A DNA stretch of 64,000 nt from Hyaloscypha bicolor E (GCF_002865645.1 NW_020194515.1:744001-808000), one strand, 5' to 3'; positions 45,759-59,544 are shown, numbered from the stretch's first letter. The notes: generated by a model from the letters alone, not told the origin. Translations and numbers: made by a program.

Positions 45759-47510
45759 GAAATGGCATTACACTATGTAATGTTCGATAGTCACACAGCG
45801 TCAATTAATGTGACCGATTCCTTTCTCCCCAGATGGGGTTAAGAGGAATATGCGGTGATACCTTTTATCCCTTTTGGCGCTTTAGCCATCTCATTCTTTG
45901 GTTCCCTGAAATCTTTTCTCGTGCGAGGCAGTGTTAAGCAAAAATAATCAAATGTCAACTTCATATTGCATACGCGTTCTCATTGTGATCAATTTTGAAT
46001 TTGAGCTGTTGCTATGTGTGGCTGGCTGCTCGTGAACTCTTCTGGACGAATGGTCAGTCAGCTATGCCAGGCACAACTGTTGTAAACACTTGAAAAGAAC
46101 GTGGTGTTTGTAGCACTATCGACAAAAAGCGCTTTGACGAAGGTGTAAGATGCTTCTCAATTACGGGACATGTGGGACTCCTGCAGCGGATCTCATTGGC
46201 GTCTCGCAAACCTTGACTTGAAGAATTTAGCACCTTAGTAGATGAGACACAATCCCCGCGGTTCTCATTTCAGGCACCATCCGTTGGCTCCGCCTTTGTT
46301 TTATTTCACAGAGCCCATTTCTCTACGTTTCCTGAATTATGCCACCTTCCAATTATCTATACCTCTTTACAGACGTGTTGGGAGACGGAGTTACAAGCCT
46401 GGCCCGAGGGATCATCGTTCGGCGCGACATTGTCCTCGCCAGGACTACCCGGCGGAGAACCGAGAGACGACTCATAAATGACATTAGCATTGGGATTGGA
46501 GATCGTGAAAATATCATGAAATAGATTGATAGCAGTGGGGGTGACGAAGCCTGGACAGAGCAACTACTTGAGAAGTGAGGTTGGAAAAGAGGGACCAGAA
46601 AGATTAAGATGAAAACCCCCCGTTGACCAGAATTGATGTCGACAGCTCTGCCCCCAAAGGCAATGTTCATTTAGCCCTTCCTATAAACATGAAGATGAGA
46701 TTGCGAGAAGAAGGGAGTTGGGCTGTTGTAGGGTCCAAAACCTGAAGACATCTCCGATCACGTGAAACGAGTGTAAATTTTTCTTCGAACCCCTTTTCTC
46801 CTCATCACCTCGCAACTTCTCTTTCCACCTCATCTCATCGCACAGCTGCACAACATTTTTCTTCGATGTTCATACACATGACAACTTATTATTCTCTTTA
46901 AGATCTGGATGATCTGTGCGTGGCAAGTTATCATCACAACGGGTGCCAACCATGCACAAGATGTGAGCATTTTTCGAACACCGTGATGCATGGAATCAGC
47001 TCTCCCCGACGCTTTCCCTTGTATTGTACTTCAGCCTGGTGCTAGAAGCTTCAACGGTTATCTCAAGTGTTATTTATGGCGGAATGGCTGATTTAGGGGT
47101 TTGCATGTACTAGATCGGCGAGATGTTTGAAGAATTCTCCTTAATGCTCATCCATTATCGATGGAACCATCATTGCATTATTTTCGGTTCGCATCTTGTG
47201 TTTCTCGATGTATAATGAGGAGAATTTTAGTTGGTGTAGAGCGGTGGTTGCGATAATATGGTTGCATATCTAAACTGATCCAATACTGGATCGCAAGTAT
47301 TGAATTCTTGCTGGCTCTCACTTGGTAGAAAGTTTGTCTTGTATCAAAAGCGAATCTGAATCGACCATCTCGCGTCAGCGCATTTGGCGAAATCCAACTC
47401 TAAGAAAAACTCTTCAACCTCTTCCATACACACAACCACGCTCTGCATCCTCTTCACACCAACTTCAATCTCATCCCTTCATTAGACGAAATACACTTAA
47501 GTCATTGAGA
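45759..47510. other. long intergenic region
   Basis: 1.75 kb without a supported gene. Short frames occur on both strands (for example 46353-46670) but overlap each other and show no domain. The last ~100 bp is C- and T-rich, a plausible leader for the gene at 47511. No repeats noted. Confidence 0.4.
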
Positions 47511-48430
47511 ATGAATTACCAAAGCCAGATTGAGCCGATGTGGATTAATCTCTCCATGCTCGCTACGGCCGGAGGTCCGATTAAGAGACCAGTGGCAAGT
47601 CGGGACGCCTACGACAAGGTTTGCAAGGCGTTCTATCAAGCAGAGGACTGCCCTCTATCTCTTGAAGCCTCGGCAGACATTAAGGCCTTCAGGACCGAGT
47701 CCAATATTTGGGAATATTATGGTAAGCCCTTCTTACAAGGCTATCTAGAGAGTATTGCTAAACCTACTAGTCGGCAAAAGCAGGCCCTTCACTGGAGTCG
47801 ATCCAGCGATTACATCATTAGCGATCGCGTTCTCAAAATTATCATTACCAAACACCTCTTCGAGCTCTGATTTCCCGAATCAGAGCCTGGCAAATGGACC
47901 CCTCTCAGCAGCCCAACAAAAAGCTGAGGCGGCTGCCATGAAGCAGGAGATATTACACAAGTGGAGCAATGAGCTTCAATTTGGGTGGAATTCCAAGACG
48001 AGCGAGCCGTGGTTTACGACCAAGTGCTTTGCACGGGAGGCATATCCTGCTCTGTGTGGTAAGTTCTCCGCTACAACCTCTACAGCTCAAGCTAATATAC
48101 AAAGGCCCTCCGGGAACATTCTTGAGAGAGCTGCATCGATTAACAGAACATTTCGTTCTCCGATGCGTGAGATTCAAGGAAGAAGGCTACACTCTCCTCT
48201 GGCCGGAATTCAACAACGCGTCAGACATTAATAGTCCAAGACTACGCGCCCGATTCAACAGCTTCCGAGCTTTCTTGGAAGAATGGGTATCGAGCACAGG
48301 GATTTGGAGTGACGGGCAACGACGCACGCGGATAGACGTTGCCTACAAGGCTTGGATTACGGGCGGAGATTTTGCAAACCGAAACGCGCCTCTTCCTGTG
48401 GGGTTCGCCTTTGGTTTTGCCTTCGACTAA
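47511..48430 (+). CDS. uncharacterised protein, tandem paralog 1
   Basis: Three exons (47511-47721, 47771-48058, 48105-48430) give 274 residues. The splice sites were fixed by aligning with the second copy: both genes place an intron after the Tyr-Tyr codons of ESN[IV]W.YY and resume at TCGGC. Shared blocks with copy 2: YDKVC.AFYQAE, ESN.W, SEPW/GEPW, AYPAL, LLWPEF/LMWPEF and a RFNSFRAFLEEW-type segment. No signal peptide and no membrane helix are evident; the protein is soluble-looking with conserved Trp and Phe. I do not recognise the family and no catalytic motif is obvious. The two genes are 847 bp apart on the same strand, clearly a tandem duplication with strong divergence. Confidence 0.72.
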
Positions 48431-49277
48431 TAGATATTATTAACGACTTCGGCGATTGTCATCTTCGACGCCCCTCAAAGCATGGCTATCGACGCAGTCA
48501 CACATCATTAACGACAAACGGTACGGAAAGGTTGGAGGAATGAGAGATAATAGTTGGATTAAGGGATGGGGCATACTAAACGGGTATTTTGTATGAAGGG
48601 TGGAGCTTGGACGTTGTTTACCAGCAACGAAGCTGCTGCATTGCATGCATACAATTTTGTCCTGCGGCAGTTTGTTGGGGAAGTGATAGACATCTGCTGA
48701 AATCTTCATTAATGTACATAGAGATAGAGAGGATTTGGTTACGAGGGCGGGGTTTGGGGATGTTTCAGAGTGTTGAATAAGAATATGGTGTTGCCATTTT
48801 CACATCGTGTCTCCTTCCCATGTCGTCGCGCGAGGCCTACTTAGTGTCTTGCGCTCACAGAAAAGACCAAATCCGTAGCCACACTTGGCTTCTCAGAATA
48901 GTGATCTACTTGATTCAAAGGACTGAACAATTCAATTAAGCTAAATCTGAAGCTGTAGTCTTCTCAAAGATGATTATCATAAACATTTGTTTTGCTCTGC
49001 TCTGTGTTTATCCCTTCTTGAGCAGCTTCCTTTATGCGCAGCGAAACCTTCTTTTCAAAGCCTCAGCAATGCAGATTCCGGCTAAGAGCGTGATATAGCA
49101 TTGAAAACCATTGAAACTGGGCGAAAGTGAAACCAAGTTGACCACTCGAGAATTTTCGGTGAAACTCTACCTTCCAGAGACTTCCACGCAGACCTTTCTT
49201 CACGAACAACAAACACTCTCCGCAATCACCCCAACAACGTTCGAATCGCGATACCCAAGCAAATCGAATCACTCAAG
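48431..49277. other. intergenic between tandem paralogs
   Basis: 3' flank of copy 1 and 5' flank of copy 2. Short minus-strand frames (48440-48709) are featureless. Nothing else seen. Confidence 0.4.
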
Positions 49278-50247
49278 ATGCCGTACAACAGTCAGAAAGA
49301 GCAGATGTGGGCCAAGCTTTCCATGTTATCCAGGGAAGGGTCGACGAGGAGATCAATCACCTCTCGCGCCGCGTATGACAAAGTCTGCCAGGCATTCTAT
49401 CAGGCAGAGAACTACCCTCTGCCTGATAAGCCGTCAACAGACACCAAAGAGTTCCTGGCGGAGTCCAACGTTTGGTTGTACTACGGTGAGTTCTCTTTCG
49501 CTGCCTATTTAGATAGCATCGTTGATTATCCCAGTCGGCGAGAGCATGCCTTTTCCTGGCCACGACCCACGATTGCCAACACCATCAGCACCAATCTCAT
49601 TATCAGCCTTCGCAATGCGTCATGAGCTTCGAGTTAGGCGAGGTTTCTTCTCGCAACTTGGCTGGAACCCCGAGACGGGTGAGCCGTGGATGGCTATCAG
49701 ATGTTATGCTGATCGAGCATACCCAGCTCTGTCAGGCATGATCTTCCCCCAGCTGTCAACATTATGCGTGCATGGGCTAACAAATGAAGGTTTAAATCAG
49801 AAGTACATATTTGAACTGCAGAAAATGGAACCTTCATTCATCCTCCAGTACACTAGATTTGTTGGAACGGATTTTCCGGGGTCAGAGAAATACATTCTGA
49901 TGTGGCCTGAGTTCAGATATCTGTTAGATCTGGTTGATCCGAAGACGTGGGAGAAGTTCAATCAATTCCGAGCTTTCTTGCAGCTCTGGGCTTCGGAGCC
50001 AGGTGACACTCGGACTCCCATATCAGAATGTTATTGGAAGCACCTTCGAAGTCGGTCTTATGCAAAGCAGACTCTGGCGCCACTTCCAGCGGAATTCGAT
50101 TTTGAATACTATCGATCATTCATGAGAACATCTTCGAGTCTTCAAGAACGTCACTCGAAGTTCTCGGCAAACTGTGGATCCGATTGTTGTTCGTCTTCAA
50201 GTCATGTCAATTATCAGCAACGAGAAGGGTCATATTTGAGGCATTAG
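49278..50247 (+). CDS. uncharacterised protein, tandem paralog 2
   Basis: Starts at the ATG at 49278 (MPYNSQKEQMWAKLSML). Exon 1 is 49278-49485 and exon 2 begins at 49535. By alignment with copy 1, a second intron would span 49736-49789 with a GC..AG border and a clear GCTAAC branch site; the result is 288 residues. Without that splice the frame is also open (306 residues), so either form is possible. Shared blocks with copy 1 are listed there. It has an extra C-terminal tail of about 45 residues rich in Ser and Cys, with DCCSSSS. No known domain. Function unknown. Confidence 0.7.
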
Positions 50248-51784
50248 TGGGATATTTGAAGAAGTGGTAACATAAAGGCTGGGTCAGAAGGGAGCCTCGC
50301 AGCTTTGCACACTTTGCCTCTGCATTCTTCGGAAAACATTTAATCAGCTGAATCAAATTTTCAGGCTATGCCCTGATTATTAGCTGGTTAGAGAATCAGA
50401 AATGTACTGATTGCGTAGGCAATACAAAACAGATAGATGGTCTTCTTCTGCAAATAGCGTGACTAGTCTCTTGCATCTCGCTCCTTCCCTCTCGGAGGAG
50501 AGTGAACTGTCCGAAAGCAGTGGAAGGCTCAACGACATGAACGTGCCGACGAGCAGTGCATTGAATGCACCCCTGAGCAGATTTATCAAGGCAACGAACA
50601 CTAGGAAAGGAAATATTCAGTATCAGGAGCAAAGGAGAAGAGAAGCTCTGATATACGGGCTCAACTTGTTCTGGACTACGCGTCGTCTTCCACTGCACGC
50701 AACGTATTTACTTAACTTCCATGCGGAAACGATTGGATGTTATTGCACAACGGTGGCATATTTAGTCACGACGAACATCTACGTAGAGTTCTCCTCCAGT
50801 ATTGGCTTTGCTCGTGAAACAGGATCTCCAGATCTGGGTGCTTCTCTGAGATCCAAACCCAAATCTCTTCCTGCGTTTTACGACCTTCCAAGAAGTGCCA
50901 GTACTTGGCCATTCTCCTCCCTGAGCTACGTGTTACTCAAATGTGCCCAACAAAAAGTTAGCAAACATTAAAAATACTGTAAAGTCTGTCACCCCGCCGG
51001 GATCCACATGAATTGGAATCCCAATTTTTTGTGCTTTCAGTTCCAACTAAGCAACGCACCACCAGTTTACACAATCAAACCTAGTGCTTTTGATTGAATC
51101 CGACCTTGAACACTGTTGCACATCACGCTTAATCTTCGAGGCACTTTTGGTACGTTGGAATTGTCATCAGCCGTTGCTCACCTTTGCGAACTGAATTCCA
51201 GGCATTCAGAGGAGGCACCAATTCGATAGTCACGTGATGAACTTCTATTTACTGGAAATCCTTGACGAAAGACTCAGAGTAAGGAGGAGGTTGGGGCAGT
51301 ACCGTCTTGCCATAGAAAGCTTTACGTTTGCCAACGATACCTGAGCTTGATCTCAACTCATGACTCTCTCAGGGGGTGGCGTTCTTCGCTTCAGGCCTAG
51401 CGTACAGGCAACCTCCGCTAAAACGGCGTGGCTTCAGGCAGACCACCAAAAATAGACGAGGTTCCTGGAAGATCACGACTTTTCCTCCCGTGATCAGGCG
51501 ACAGGTTCGCGTTGACTAGGCCGTGTTCCAGCCACCCGAAGGAGGACATCAATTTAAAGACTCGGGCTCTCCCTTCTCTTTGCTGTCTTTACCTTCATCC
51601 GTCTCGACCTTCCTGCAATCGAGATTAGCGCATCCTTGACCGTCAAAGCAGGACATCATCAGCTCATGCAAATTCCATTTCATACTCGCATTCTCATCTA
51701 TTTCTTGCATTCATTTGGTTCCTCGACGACAATCCAATTCGAACGCGTTTAAGCACTTTCATTACCCATCTCTCAACCACAAAG
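50248..51784. other. intergenic, upstream region of the ankyrin gene
   Basis: 1.5 kb. A 186-codon plus-strand frame (50411-50971) has no ATG start and no features. The 51540-51784 part is pyrimidine-rich, with CTC/TTC tracts, typical of a strong fungal promoter and leader. No repeats seen. Confidence 0.4.
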
Positions 51785-54700
51785 ATGGCTCCTCTCGCGG
51801 AATGCAAGGACCCAATTGAGCTCCCAGATCCTTCTGTATGGTCAGTCAAGGAATTCATCCCCGATCTCGTAACACATCCAGACACCCCGATCGGCAAACT
51901 TCTCGAGCCATACAAAGATTTTGAGGCCCAACTCCGCAAGGCTTACGCCCGGCAGCCGACTCATGAGGCTCTCAAGGATGGCAAAATCAATTTGATCCCC
52001 ATTTTCGACAATAAAAATGAACAGTCCCTCAAGATTCGGGGTCGATCCTTGGATTCCGAGTCCGATGATGAGAGGTCAAGATATATCATGGAGTTGAAAG
52101 ACGAAGCTCGCAAGCCAGATAATGCACCGGCTGTCGTCGCTTCCTTCAAGGACTTCCAGCAGAACTTCAACCTGTTCTCAGAATCCTCATTGTCAGACCT
52201 CGACTGGAACAATGTTGTAGCCGCTGGGAGCTCAGTTACCACAGCACTTCTGCCTGTCCCTGAGAAGTGGGCCGGAAGTAAGAGAAGCATGAGAGAGTAT
52301 TACCACGAGCACCTGGCACCAGCAAGCGATGTCGACTTGTTTCTCTACGGACTCAATGAGGAAGAAGGTCTTGAGAAGATCAAGCAAATCGAAAGAAATA
52401 TCAAGGACAGCATTCTCCACGAGACCACCACGATCAGAACCAAGAACGCCATCACTATCGCCTCCCAATATCCAACACGTCATGTTCAGATTGTTCTACG
52501 TCTTTACGACTCTATTTCCCAAATCATCACCGGTTTCGATGTCGATTGTGCATGCTTGGCGTATGATGGCAGCCAGGTTTATGCTGCCCCTCGAGCTCTG
52601 GCTGCTTTCGTCACTCAATGCAACACGATTGATCTCACTCGACGTTCACCGTCATATGAAAATCGTCTCTCCAAGTACAGTCGTCGTGGATTCGAAGTTC
52701 ACTGGCCCCTATTGGACCGCACCAGGATTGATCCAACGATCTTCGAGCGTTCATTCGGCCGCACTCAAGGCCTTGCAAGATTGCTTATCCTAGAGAAGCT
52801 TCCCAAGACACAAGATCGAGATAATTATATGGATCAGCGTCGTGCTGAGAGAGGTCGACCCGCTTTGCATCGAAATTATTACCGCAAGATGGGTGGTAAT
52901 ATCAAGGATCAGGAAGAAGACGATGTTGCCGAATGGGTTGATCATGAGGAAGTCGCATCATACCACACAATGACCGTTCCTTATGGTGAGTCTTTTGCCC
53001 TGATTAAATAGCTTGATACTGATCTTTCTAGGTCCAAAGTACCACGCACATAGAATCAATCGCCTCTTGTACGCCAAGGATCTGCTTCTCAATGCAGAAT
53101 GGAACAAACCCGAAGACCGCAAAGTCCACCTTCACAGACACCCATGCTTCTTCGGCACGGCCGAGGAAATCCTTCAAGACTGTTGCGGTTACTGCCCAGT
53201 TCCCAAGTCCGATGAAGAAATTGAAGTCGCTGAGGAAGAGAGCAAAGTCTACATTTCTGGCCCACTAAAATTCATCATGGATGACCCTGGACGACAAGAA
53301 ATCGGAAGCTTCAATCCCATCACCGATGATGAATGGACCACGATGGCCTATGTTGGCGACACTGCAAGACTTTGTCAAGCCATAGTCGACGGTGATCTTG
53401 AGCATGTCGAGGATTGGTGTTCCCAGGAAGGGGTTGATGTCAATCGACGAGACTACACTGGCAGAACTCCTCTCCATCTTGCAGTCATGACATCCACGCC
53501 TCAAATTGTCCAATGCTTGATCGATTGCGGTGCGAGATTGATTGCACGCTTGGTCGATGGGCGAACCGCCCTGCACCTCGCCGCTGCTCGCGGAAGCAAG
53601 GAGATGGTCAAGGCGCTCATGGACAGGAGCTTGGCAAATGAAGAGGAGGAGGATAAGGTCGAGGCTCGACGAGCTGCTCGAAATCATGCTAAGCAAGCCA
53701 AGACCGATGCTAAAGCTGATGATGAGGGAAGTGATGCTGAGTCTGAAGCATCTGACCTCACGCTCGAGAGCGAGGAATCTGACTCCATGACCATGGGCTC
53801 TTTCGTAAAGGTTGACAAGGAGAAGGAGAATCAAGATGTGAGTTTGTCTATTACCCAATATTTCAAATTTTCTGACAGTTCCAGGACGGCGTTCCCGACG
53901 ACTCCGCCGAGGAACCTGACATTCTTGAGGTCGATGTGATTGCATGGGACTATGGTCTCTCACCCCTGCATCTTGCTATTCTCAATGCACATCTCGACAT
54001 CATCGAACTGCTCGTGTCAGAGTATGGTGCAGATGTCCTACTTCCAGTCAAGTAAGCATTTATGTCGACTTCAAATGGTGCTGCGACTGACCTCAATATA
54101 GGCTTCTCGAGCCAGGCACAAAGAATGCACGAGGAGCCATCATGACGATCCTGTTGGCCATGGCCCTTCCCACCGAGAATGCAAAGGCAGTCGTGAAGCT
54201 TCTTCTGGACCTCGGCGCCACTTCCTCTCAAGCGGATATGAACCACACATCGGTCCTTCACTACATCGTTGCTCAAGACAATCATGAAATTCTGGACCTG
54301 CTCCTTACCAATGATCGGCCGGTTGCGCGCAGTGTTCTCAACTGGATGACTACACCGCCCTGGGGCAATCAGGGTGATACACCCTTAACGTCAGCCATCT
54401 CAATGGGACATGAAAACATGGTTTCGAAGCTCCTCTCGATCGGTGCCAAGCCCGAAATTTCGCATGACAGCTGGGTCAAGACCTATCTTAACAAGAACAC
54501 ATGGGCGAGAACCCAAAGTAAGCATTCCTAGAATCTAATCTTTCGGAGACTACCTCTGCAGGTTTTCATAATTCGAAACATGCTGACATTTCCTAGGTCC
54601 AGAGGATATCAAGAAGCAGTTTAATAGCAATGTCATCCAGCCTATCATCTCCGCTGCTGGCAAGGAAATGGGCAAAACTATCGAGGACCTCCTTGCACAC

Positions 54701-57530
54701 GGTGCCGATCCTTTGACTCTAGAGCGTTCTGCATATAGTGTCGTCCAGAATCCTGAAAATGCAAGGTATACTGTCACCGAGTCGCTTTTGGACATCATTC
54801 AAAAGAAGCTCCAACTTCTTGGAGAGTGGAAGGAACCTTCCAGTGAGGAGCCGAAGTCGAAACGGAACTACTTTTCTATCAACCAGTTGGTACACTACCG
54901 CCCCAGGAAGCCAGAGAAGCTCCGAGATGAATCCTATTATACGGATGGCCTGACCCTCGGTACCTACGCACACTGGACCGCGCAGAGAGACTTCCGGCAC
55001 ACAAAGTACGCGAATAAGAGGGAATGGAAGGCACACGAGGACTACACCCCACCAGAGGCTGAGGAAGGTCTGGAGGAGAAGAAAGCAGCAATTTCCAAGC
55101 TGATCAAGGAGCTCGAGCACGCCGAGATGACATTGATCGAAGCTGGAGGCAAGACTTTCGCTGAGCTCTATCCAGACATTCCGAAGCGCGAGGAAGCCAA
55201 GCAGCAGGTGTATCCAGAGCCAAAGCCGACCTTTTACGAGACGAAACTTCGATTCCGAGTGCCTGATTTGAACGATACCAAGAGTGAGGGCTACGTCAAG
55301 CTCTTCGAAGCAGCATGGGACAATGACCTCGAAAGAATCAAGTCTTTGACACTTGGGAAATGGTCCCTTGACGACGACGACATGCCACTCAACTCGCCTC
55401 TCAAAATCGCTGTTCAGGATGGCAGTGGCTTCAGCCCTTTCTCAATTGCTGTTCTTCGCGGCCATCGTGAGCTGGCGAAAAAGATTGTGGAGATTTGTGC
55501 TACGCAGTATCACAAGGATGACGGGTTGAGCACTAAACAGCGGTTTCGCACTACCGCTGATAGTGATGATGAAGATTATGAAGATAATGAGGATGAAAAT
55601 TCCAATGGTAAACTATTTTCGATTTCTCATTTATTTATTGGTGTTTAAACTTGCTGACGAGAACCAGGCCTCCCCATCTTCTCCGAATTAGTCAACGACA
55701 AATTCACAGTTGACAATTTAGGCGAAGTCTCGAATATGGTCAAGAGCGACGTTTTGCCTCTATCCATGATCGAATGGCCTTGCCGGGCCCAGAGATTCCT
55801 CGACTCGAAAAAGTCAAACCATGGGGGAGAAATCACTCTGCTGCAGCATGCGGTTGAGGACGAGGATATGGACTTGCTGAAGTTCATCATCGAAATTGGA
55901 GGAGAACAAAAGGCTCTTTTGGCTGAGGATGAGGATGATCAGACATGCTACACTGTGAGCAGCGCCGTCTTCTACGCTGCAGTCAAGCTTGGACGGACTG
56001 CCATGTTGGCCGAGATGATCAAGGTAAGTGCTTCCTCAAGAAGGCTTCAAATGCTAACAACAATAAGGCAACTGGTGTAGGAATCCCTCTGAATGAGCTC
56101 ATTGCGACGAGCGGAGTTGAGATCAAGACCAAGCCGAGATACTATCAAGGACTAAGCGTTGGAGGAAAGAAACGTGCTGATTGGGCACAAGCTCCTGGTG
56201 GCTATCAGAGAGTTGTCGAGGAGAAGACCCCACCTCTTCTGCAGGCTGCAAAGCTTGGGTCGATCGACGCAGTGGAATGGTTCATGAGTGATGCACCGAT
56301 GCGACGCTACAAGGAATTCGCTGAGAGCAACAAGCATGACAAGCGAATTAAGACTTTGGAGGAAGCTGGAAAGGGCTTCGATAAGACGATAGGCTCCTGG
56401 TTGGCCATGAAGTGTAAGTTCGTTCTCCTAACTGCGGAACATCTCTGACAATATATAGCCGAGTTGACTCTTCACTGCGCTATCTTATACAATCCAGGTA
56501 AGGAGAAAGAGCACCCTGAATACCTTGCTCTGATCAAGCACCTCGTGTCCGTGGTTCCAGATTGTCTCGAGCAAAAGTCATCAGAAGGCTGGACACCGCT
56601 CCATCTCGCCGCACACATGCATCGCGAAGACGTTGTCTCCTACCTCATCTCCGTCGGCGCCAACCAACGTTCGCGGGACAAGGCAGGACGAAACATGGCG
56701 CACAGCATGCTTGTCGATCAAGGCTACCAAACCGCCAGGAACGATGAGAAAGATGCAAAAGAGCTCAAACAACTTCTCGAGCTCTTTGACAAAGCGGCGC
56801 TCAAGGAGATGCTTCTCGAGCGTTGTTCCCAAGCCCCAGGTGCATTGACGCCCCTAGCATACTGGATGGCCAAGAATGGTGGGGATTACAAGAAAGCTGA
56901 TGTCGTCGAGGTGTTGACGAGCTATTCTTCGGGCGAGGAACTCGAGATGATTAATGGAGAGGGAGATTTGCCTCTGCACGTCGTAAGTCTCCTTCAAGCC
57001 TTGCCGTCCTGTTCAATATTGCGCGAAAATTAACAAAGACACTTCTTCAGGCCGTCAAACAAGCCCTCACAACCATAACATTCTTCCTCCTAACCCTCAA
57101 CTCCTCCCTCCTCCACCGCGAAAACAGCACCGGCCGCACGCCCCTCGAAATGTCCCGCGAGATCTACATCGCGTCACAAGTCCAGTCTCCACCTAACATT
57201 TCGAACGGAAATCACTTCAATCAATATCGTCCCAATCAACATGATTATAATTCCGTTGTTAATCGTGCCGCGTCTTCGTTTGTGAAGAAGGAAGAGGAGG
57301 AGAGCAAGAAGCGGACTTGGGAGGTTTGTCAGAGTAAGGATGAGGAGCTGGTTGAGGGCGGTGGGGAAGGGAGGAAGAGAAGGCTGGTTAGTCTTTTTGA
57401 GGCGAATGAGGTTGCGCGTAGGGTGGCGGGACTTAAGAGGGGAAGTGGAGGTGGGCAGATGGTAGTTAATGGCGGGTTGGTGGAGGATGGGAAGCCGGAT
57501 ATTGTGAGTGAGTGGGCTGGAGATTTGTAA
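51785..57530 (+). CDS. large ankyrin-repeat protein with possible nucleotidyltransferase-like N-terminus
   Basis: Nine exons: 51785-52985, 53032-53837, 53885-54051, 54102-54517, 54597-55607, 55668-56023, 56068-56413, 56459-56982, 57051-57530. They sum to 5307 nt and 1768 residues. The N-terminal ~400 residues have AAGSSVTTALLP (Gly148-Ser149) and SDVDLFLYGL (Asp182, Asp184), the pattern of a nucleotidyltransferase fold, although the spacing is longer than usual; activity is not shown. Ankyrin repeats begin about residue 540 with TGRTPLHLAV and GRTALHLAAARG, then recur as SPLHLAILN, DTPLTSAISMGHE, SPFSIAVLRGHRE, TLLQHAVEDED and WTPLHLAAHMH. Acidic Glu/Asp/Ser linkers separate them. The tail is Lys/Arg/Glu-rich. 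Probably a cytosolic scaffold; I do not know its partner. All boundaries are in phase and no defects were found. Confidence 0.88.
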
Positions 57531-59544
57531 AGCGTTTGGGCTTTCTGGAGGTAGCAGGCGTGGCAGGATGGCTTGACGACGATACGGCCGGTTTTCTGCT
57601 GCTTGAGTTGCTTTTTGGCAAACTTGTGAGCTCTCAGTCATTACCAAATCTCGTTCAAGTAGCTAGGTCGAATGGAGTCCGTTTCACGGGACCCGATTTA
57701 GAGTTTGTTTGTGTTACAAGTGGTGGAGCGACTCCTGAAAATTGCTCGCTTACCGGGGACGCGTTCGTATCGCTTAAGCTTCAACCAGCTTTCTTTGTCT
57801 AGTTTCGAGGTGAGTAGATCAGTTTCTGGTGTGAATTTAAGAGGATAGGTGTCCAAGTCTACTGCGTAGGAATTGTCTCATCCATCCTTCGCAGGTCTTT
57901 TGGTGACATAACCCAATGGGATAGAACGAACTACTTAGGTTGGGGGAGAGAGACGGAAACTGTGGAAGGGGCTGACTTGTTGTTCGGGAGAAAGTTGGTT
58001 CGGTCTGTCAAACCCCTTTTCTAAACCCCAGATTTCATGTCAATGGAAGCCTTCGCCCCGCAATGAACTCCTCGATCCTTCCTACTAACGAACCAAAAAG
58101 AACTCAAACCCCATGTGATAGCCACTTCTTTTGCTAGAACTCGGAAACTTGATGCCACGAAAGCCACCTTGATACTATGTAGTTAGCATTGTTTTGAGGC
58201 ACAGAATACTTGCGTGTCGTGTGAGGACGCAAAGGCTGATTCAAAGGATGCAGTCGTCATCGAAAACTCGATACCATCACCCCCTAAATAATTGCTAGCG
58301 GCCTCCACCGCCCCAGTTTTCAATGAGGCACGATTTTAAGTGCTTCAGGGCCTAATCAGCCATGTTTCACAGGGCAAAGATTAGTCTATGTATCAAATCA
58401 AGGGTGCATGTAGAAGATTCCCGAATTCTTTCTGCCCTGGGAGTGGCTCCCAGCCAGCTTGAAGACACTTTCTCACCGGTCAAACACCCTGGATTCCTAC
58501 CCGCACCTATACCCAAAACATACGTGCTAGCAATTATTTAGGGGGAGGGCTAGTAGTGCCCGGAACTGAAGTCTGAATTCCAACAGCCCTATCTTGGCCT
58601 CTCAGCCCTTAGTACAACAAGAAAAAAATATCCCTTAGTGGCTGAAACATCGCCTTTGAAGCTTTGTTTTTGCACCCGTGCACCCGGGTGGCTGGATCTT
58701 TCTTATCTCTTCAAATGGTGCGGCCTCTCTCGGCGCCGTGCCGAAGCAAAAAAAAGCAATTCCTTCGCCAGCAAAAGCCATGGATAACATCATGCAACAA
58801 TGCAGCCACTCAGCGTCCGAGTACAAGTACAAGGGCATTATCTATTTTCCGAGTCTCACCTCTTCAGCAAAAGAAGAACATATTTCCGCTTCCCCCCTTT
58901 TCCATTCCCCTGGGGACCTCTGGTTGGTCCTTCGTTCCGGGATATTTCCACCAGCGAGATGCATGCGTCCGCTCGAACCAATGGATCTTCTAGTTCCACA
59001 GCACACGGCTGGTCTCGAGATTGGCGTTCTGTTAGCGATAGAATGTGGGGGTGACCAACCCTGTTTTATCTTGCCCACGAGCGCCACCACTGCGGGAGAC
59101 CCCTAGCTTATTGCCAAAGACTTGCTCCCAGCCACAGCACATGCACGCTTTCCATTTACAAGCAAAGCCAGCGCAGTGCCCAACTCTGTGATTATTTCAT
59201 GCTGGCTGGTTTACGATCGATGATCGTCTGCGTCTTCATGCCGTGCAGGAAGCCAACGAGAACGCCAACCGCTGCGCCGGGTGCCAACTTGCTATCTGCG
59301 CCAGTTCGGAGGTTCAGTATTTCACCGAGGGGCTTCAGAAGGGACCTGCTCAATTAGGAGAGAAGGGAGCCTTTCTTTATCTCTGTACCTGAAGATGAAG
59401 CCTCGATCGATCTGATATAAACTAAACGACCCACACAAAAGGTACCAGCACCAATGTACTTGTTGACAGCAATTTCGGAACCTCCCCGCAGCTGGCATCA
59501 TACCTTCTGATTCTGACTTGTCGAGAGCACGGAATACAAGTTAG
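57531..59544. other. long intergenic region
   Basis: About 2 kb between the ankyrin gene and the rhodopsin-like gene. Frames at 57512-57802 and 58678-59106 on the plus strand are not supported: the former overlaps the ankyrin 3' end, and the latter starts with GTG and has no domain. Nothing else recognised. The true first exon of the downstream gene may lie near its right end. Confidence 0.4.

Noticed and set aside
50411..50971. 186-codon plus-strand frame as a gene
   Set aside because: No ATG at its start, no domain, no link to neighbours.
57512..57802. Plus-strand frame overlapping the ankyrin gene end
   Set aside because: Its start lies inside the last exon in another phase, so it is probably 3' UTR.
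58678..59106. 142-codon plus-strand frame
   Set aside because: Starts with GTG, overlaps other frames of equal length, no recognisable feature.
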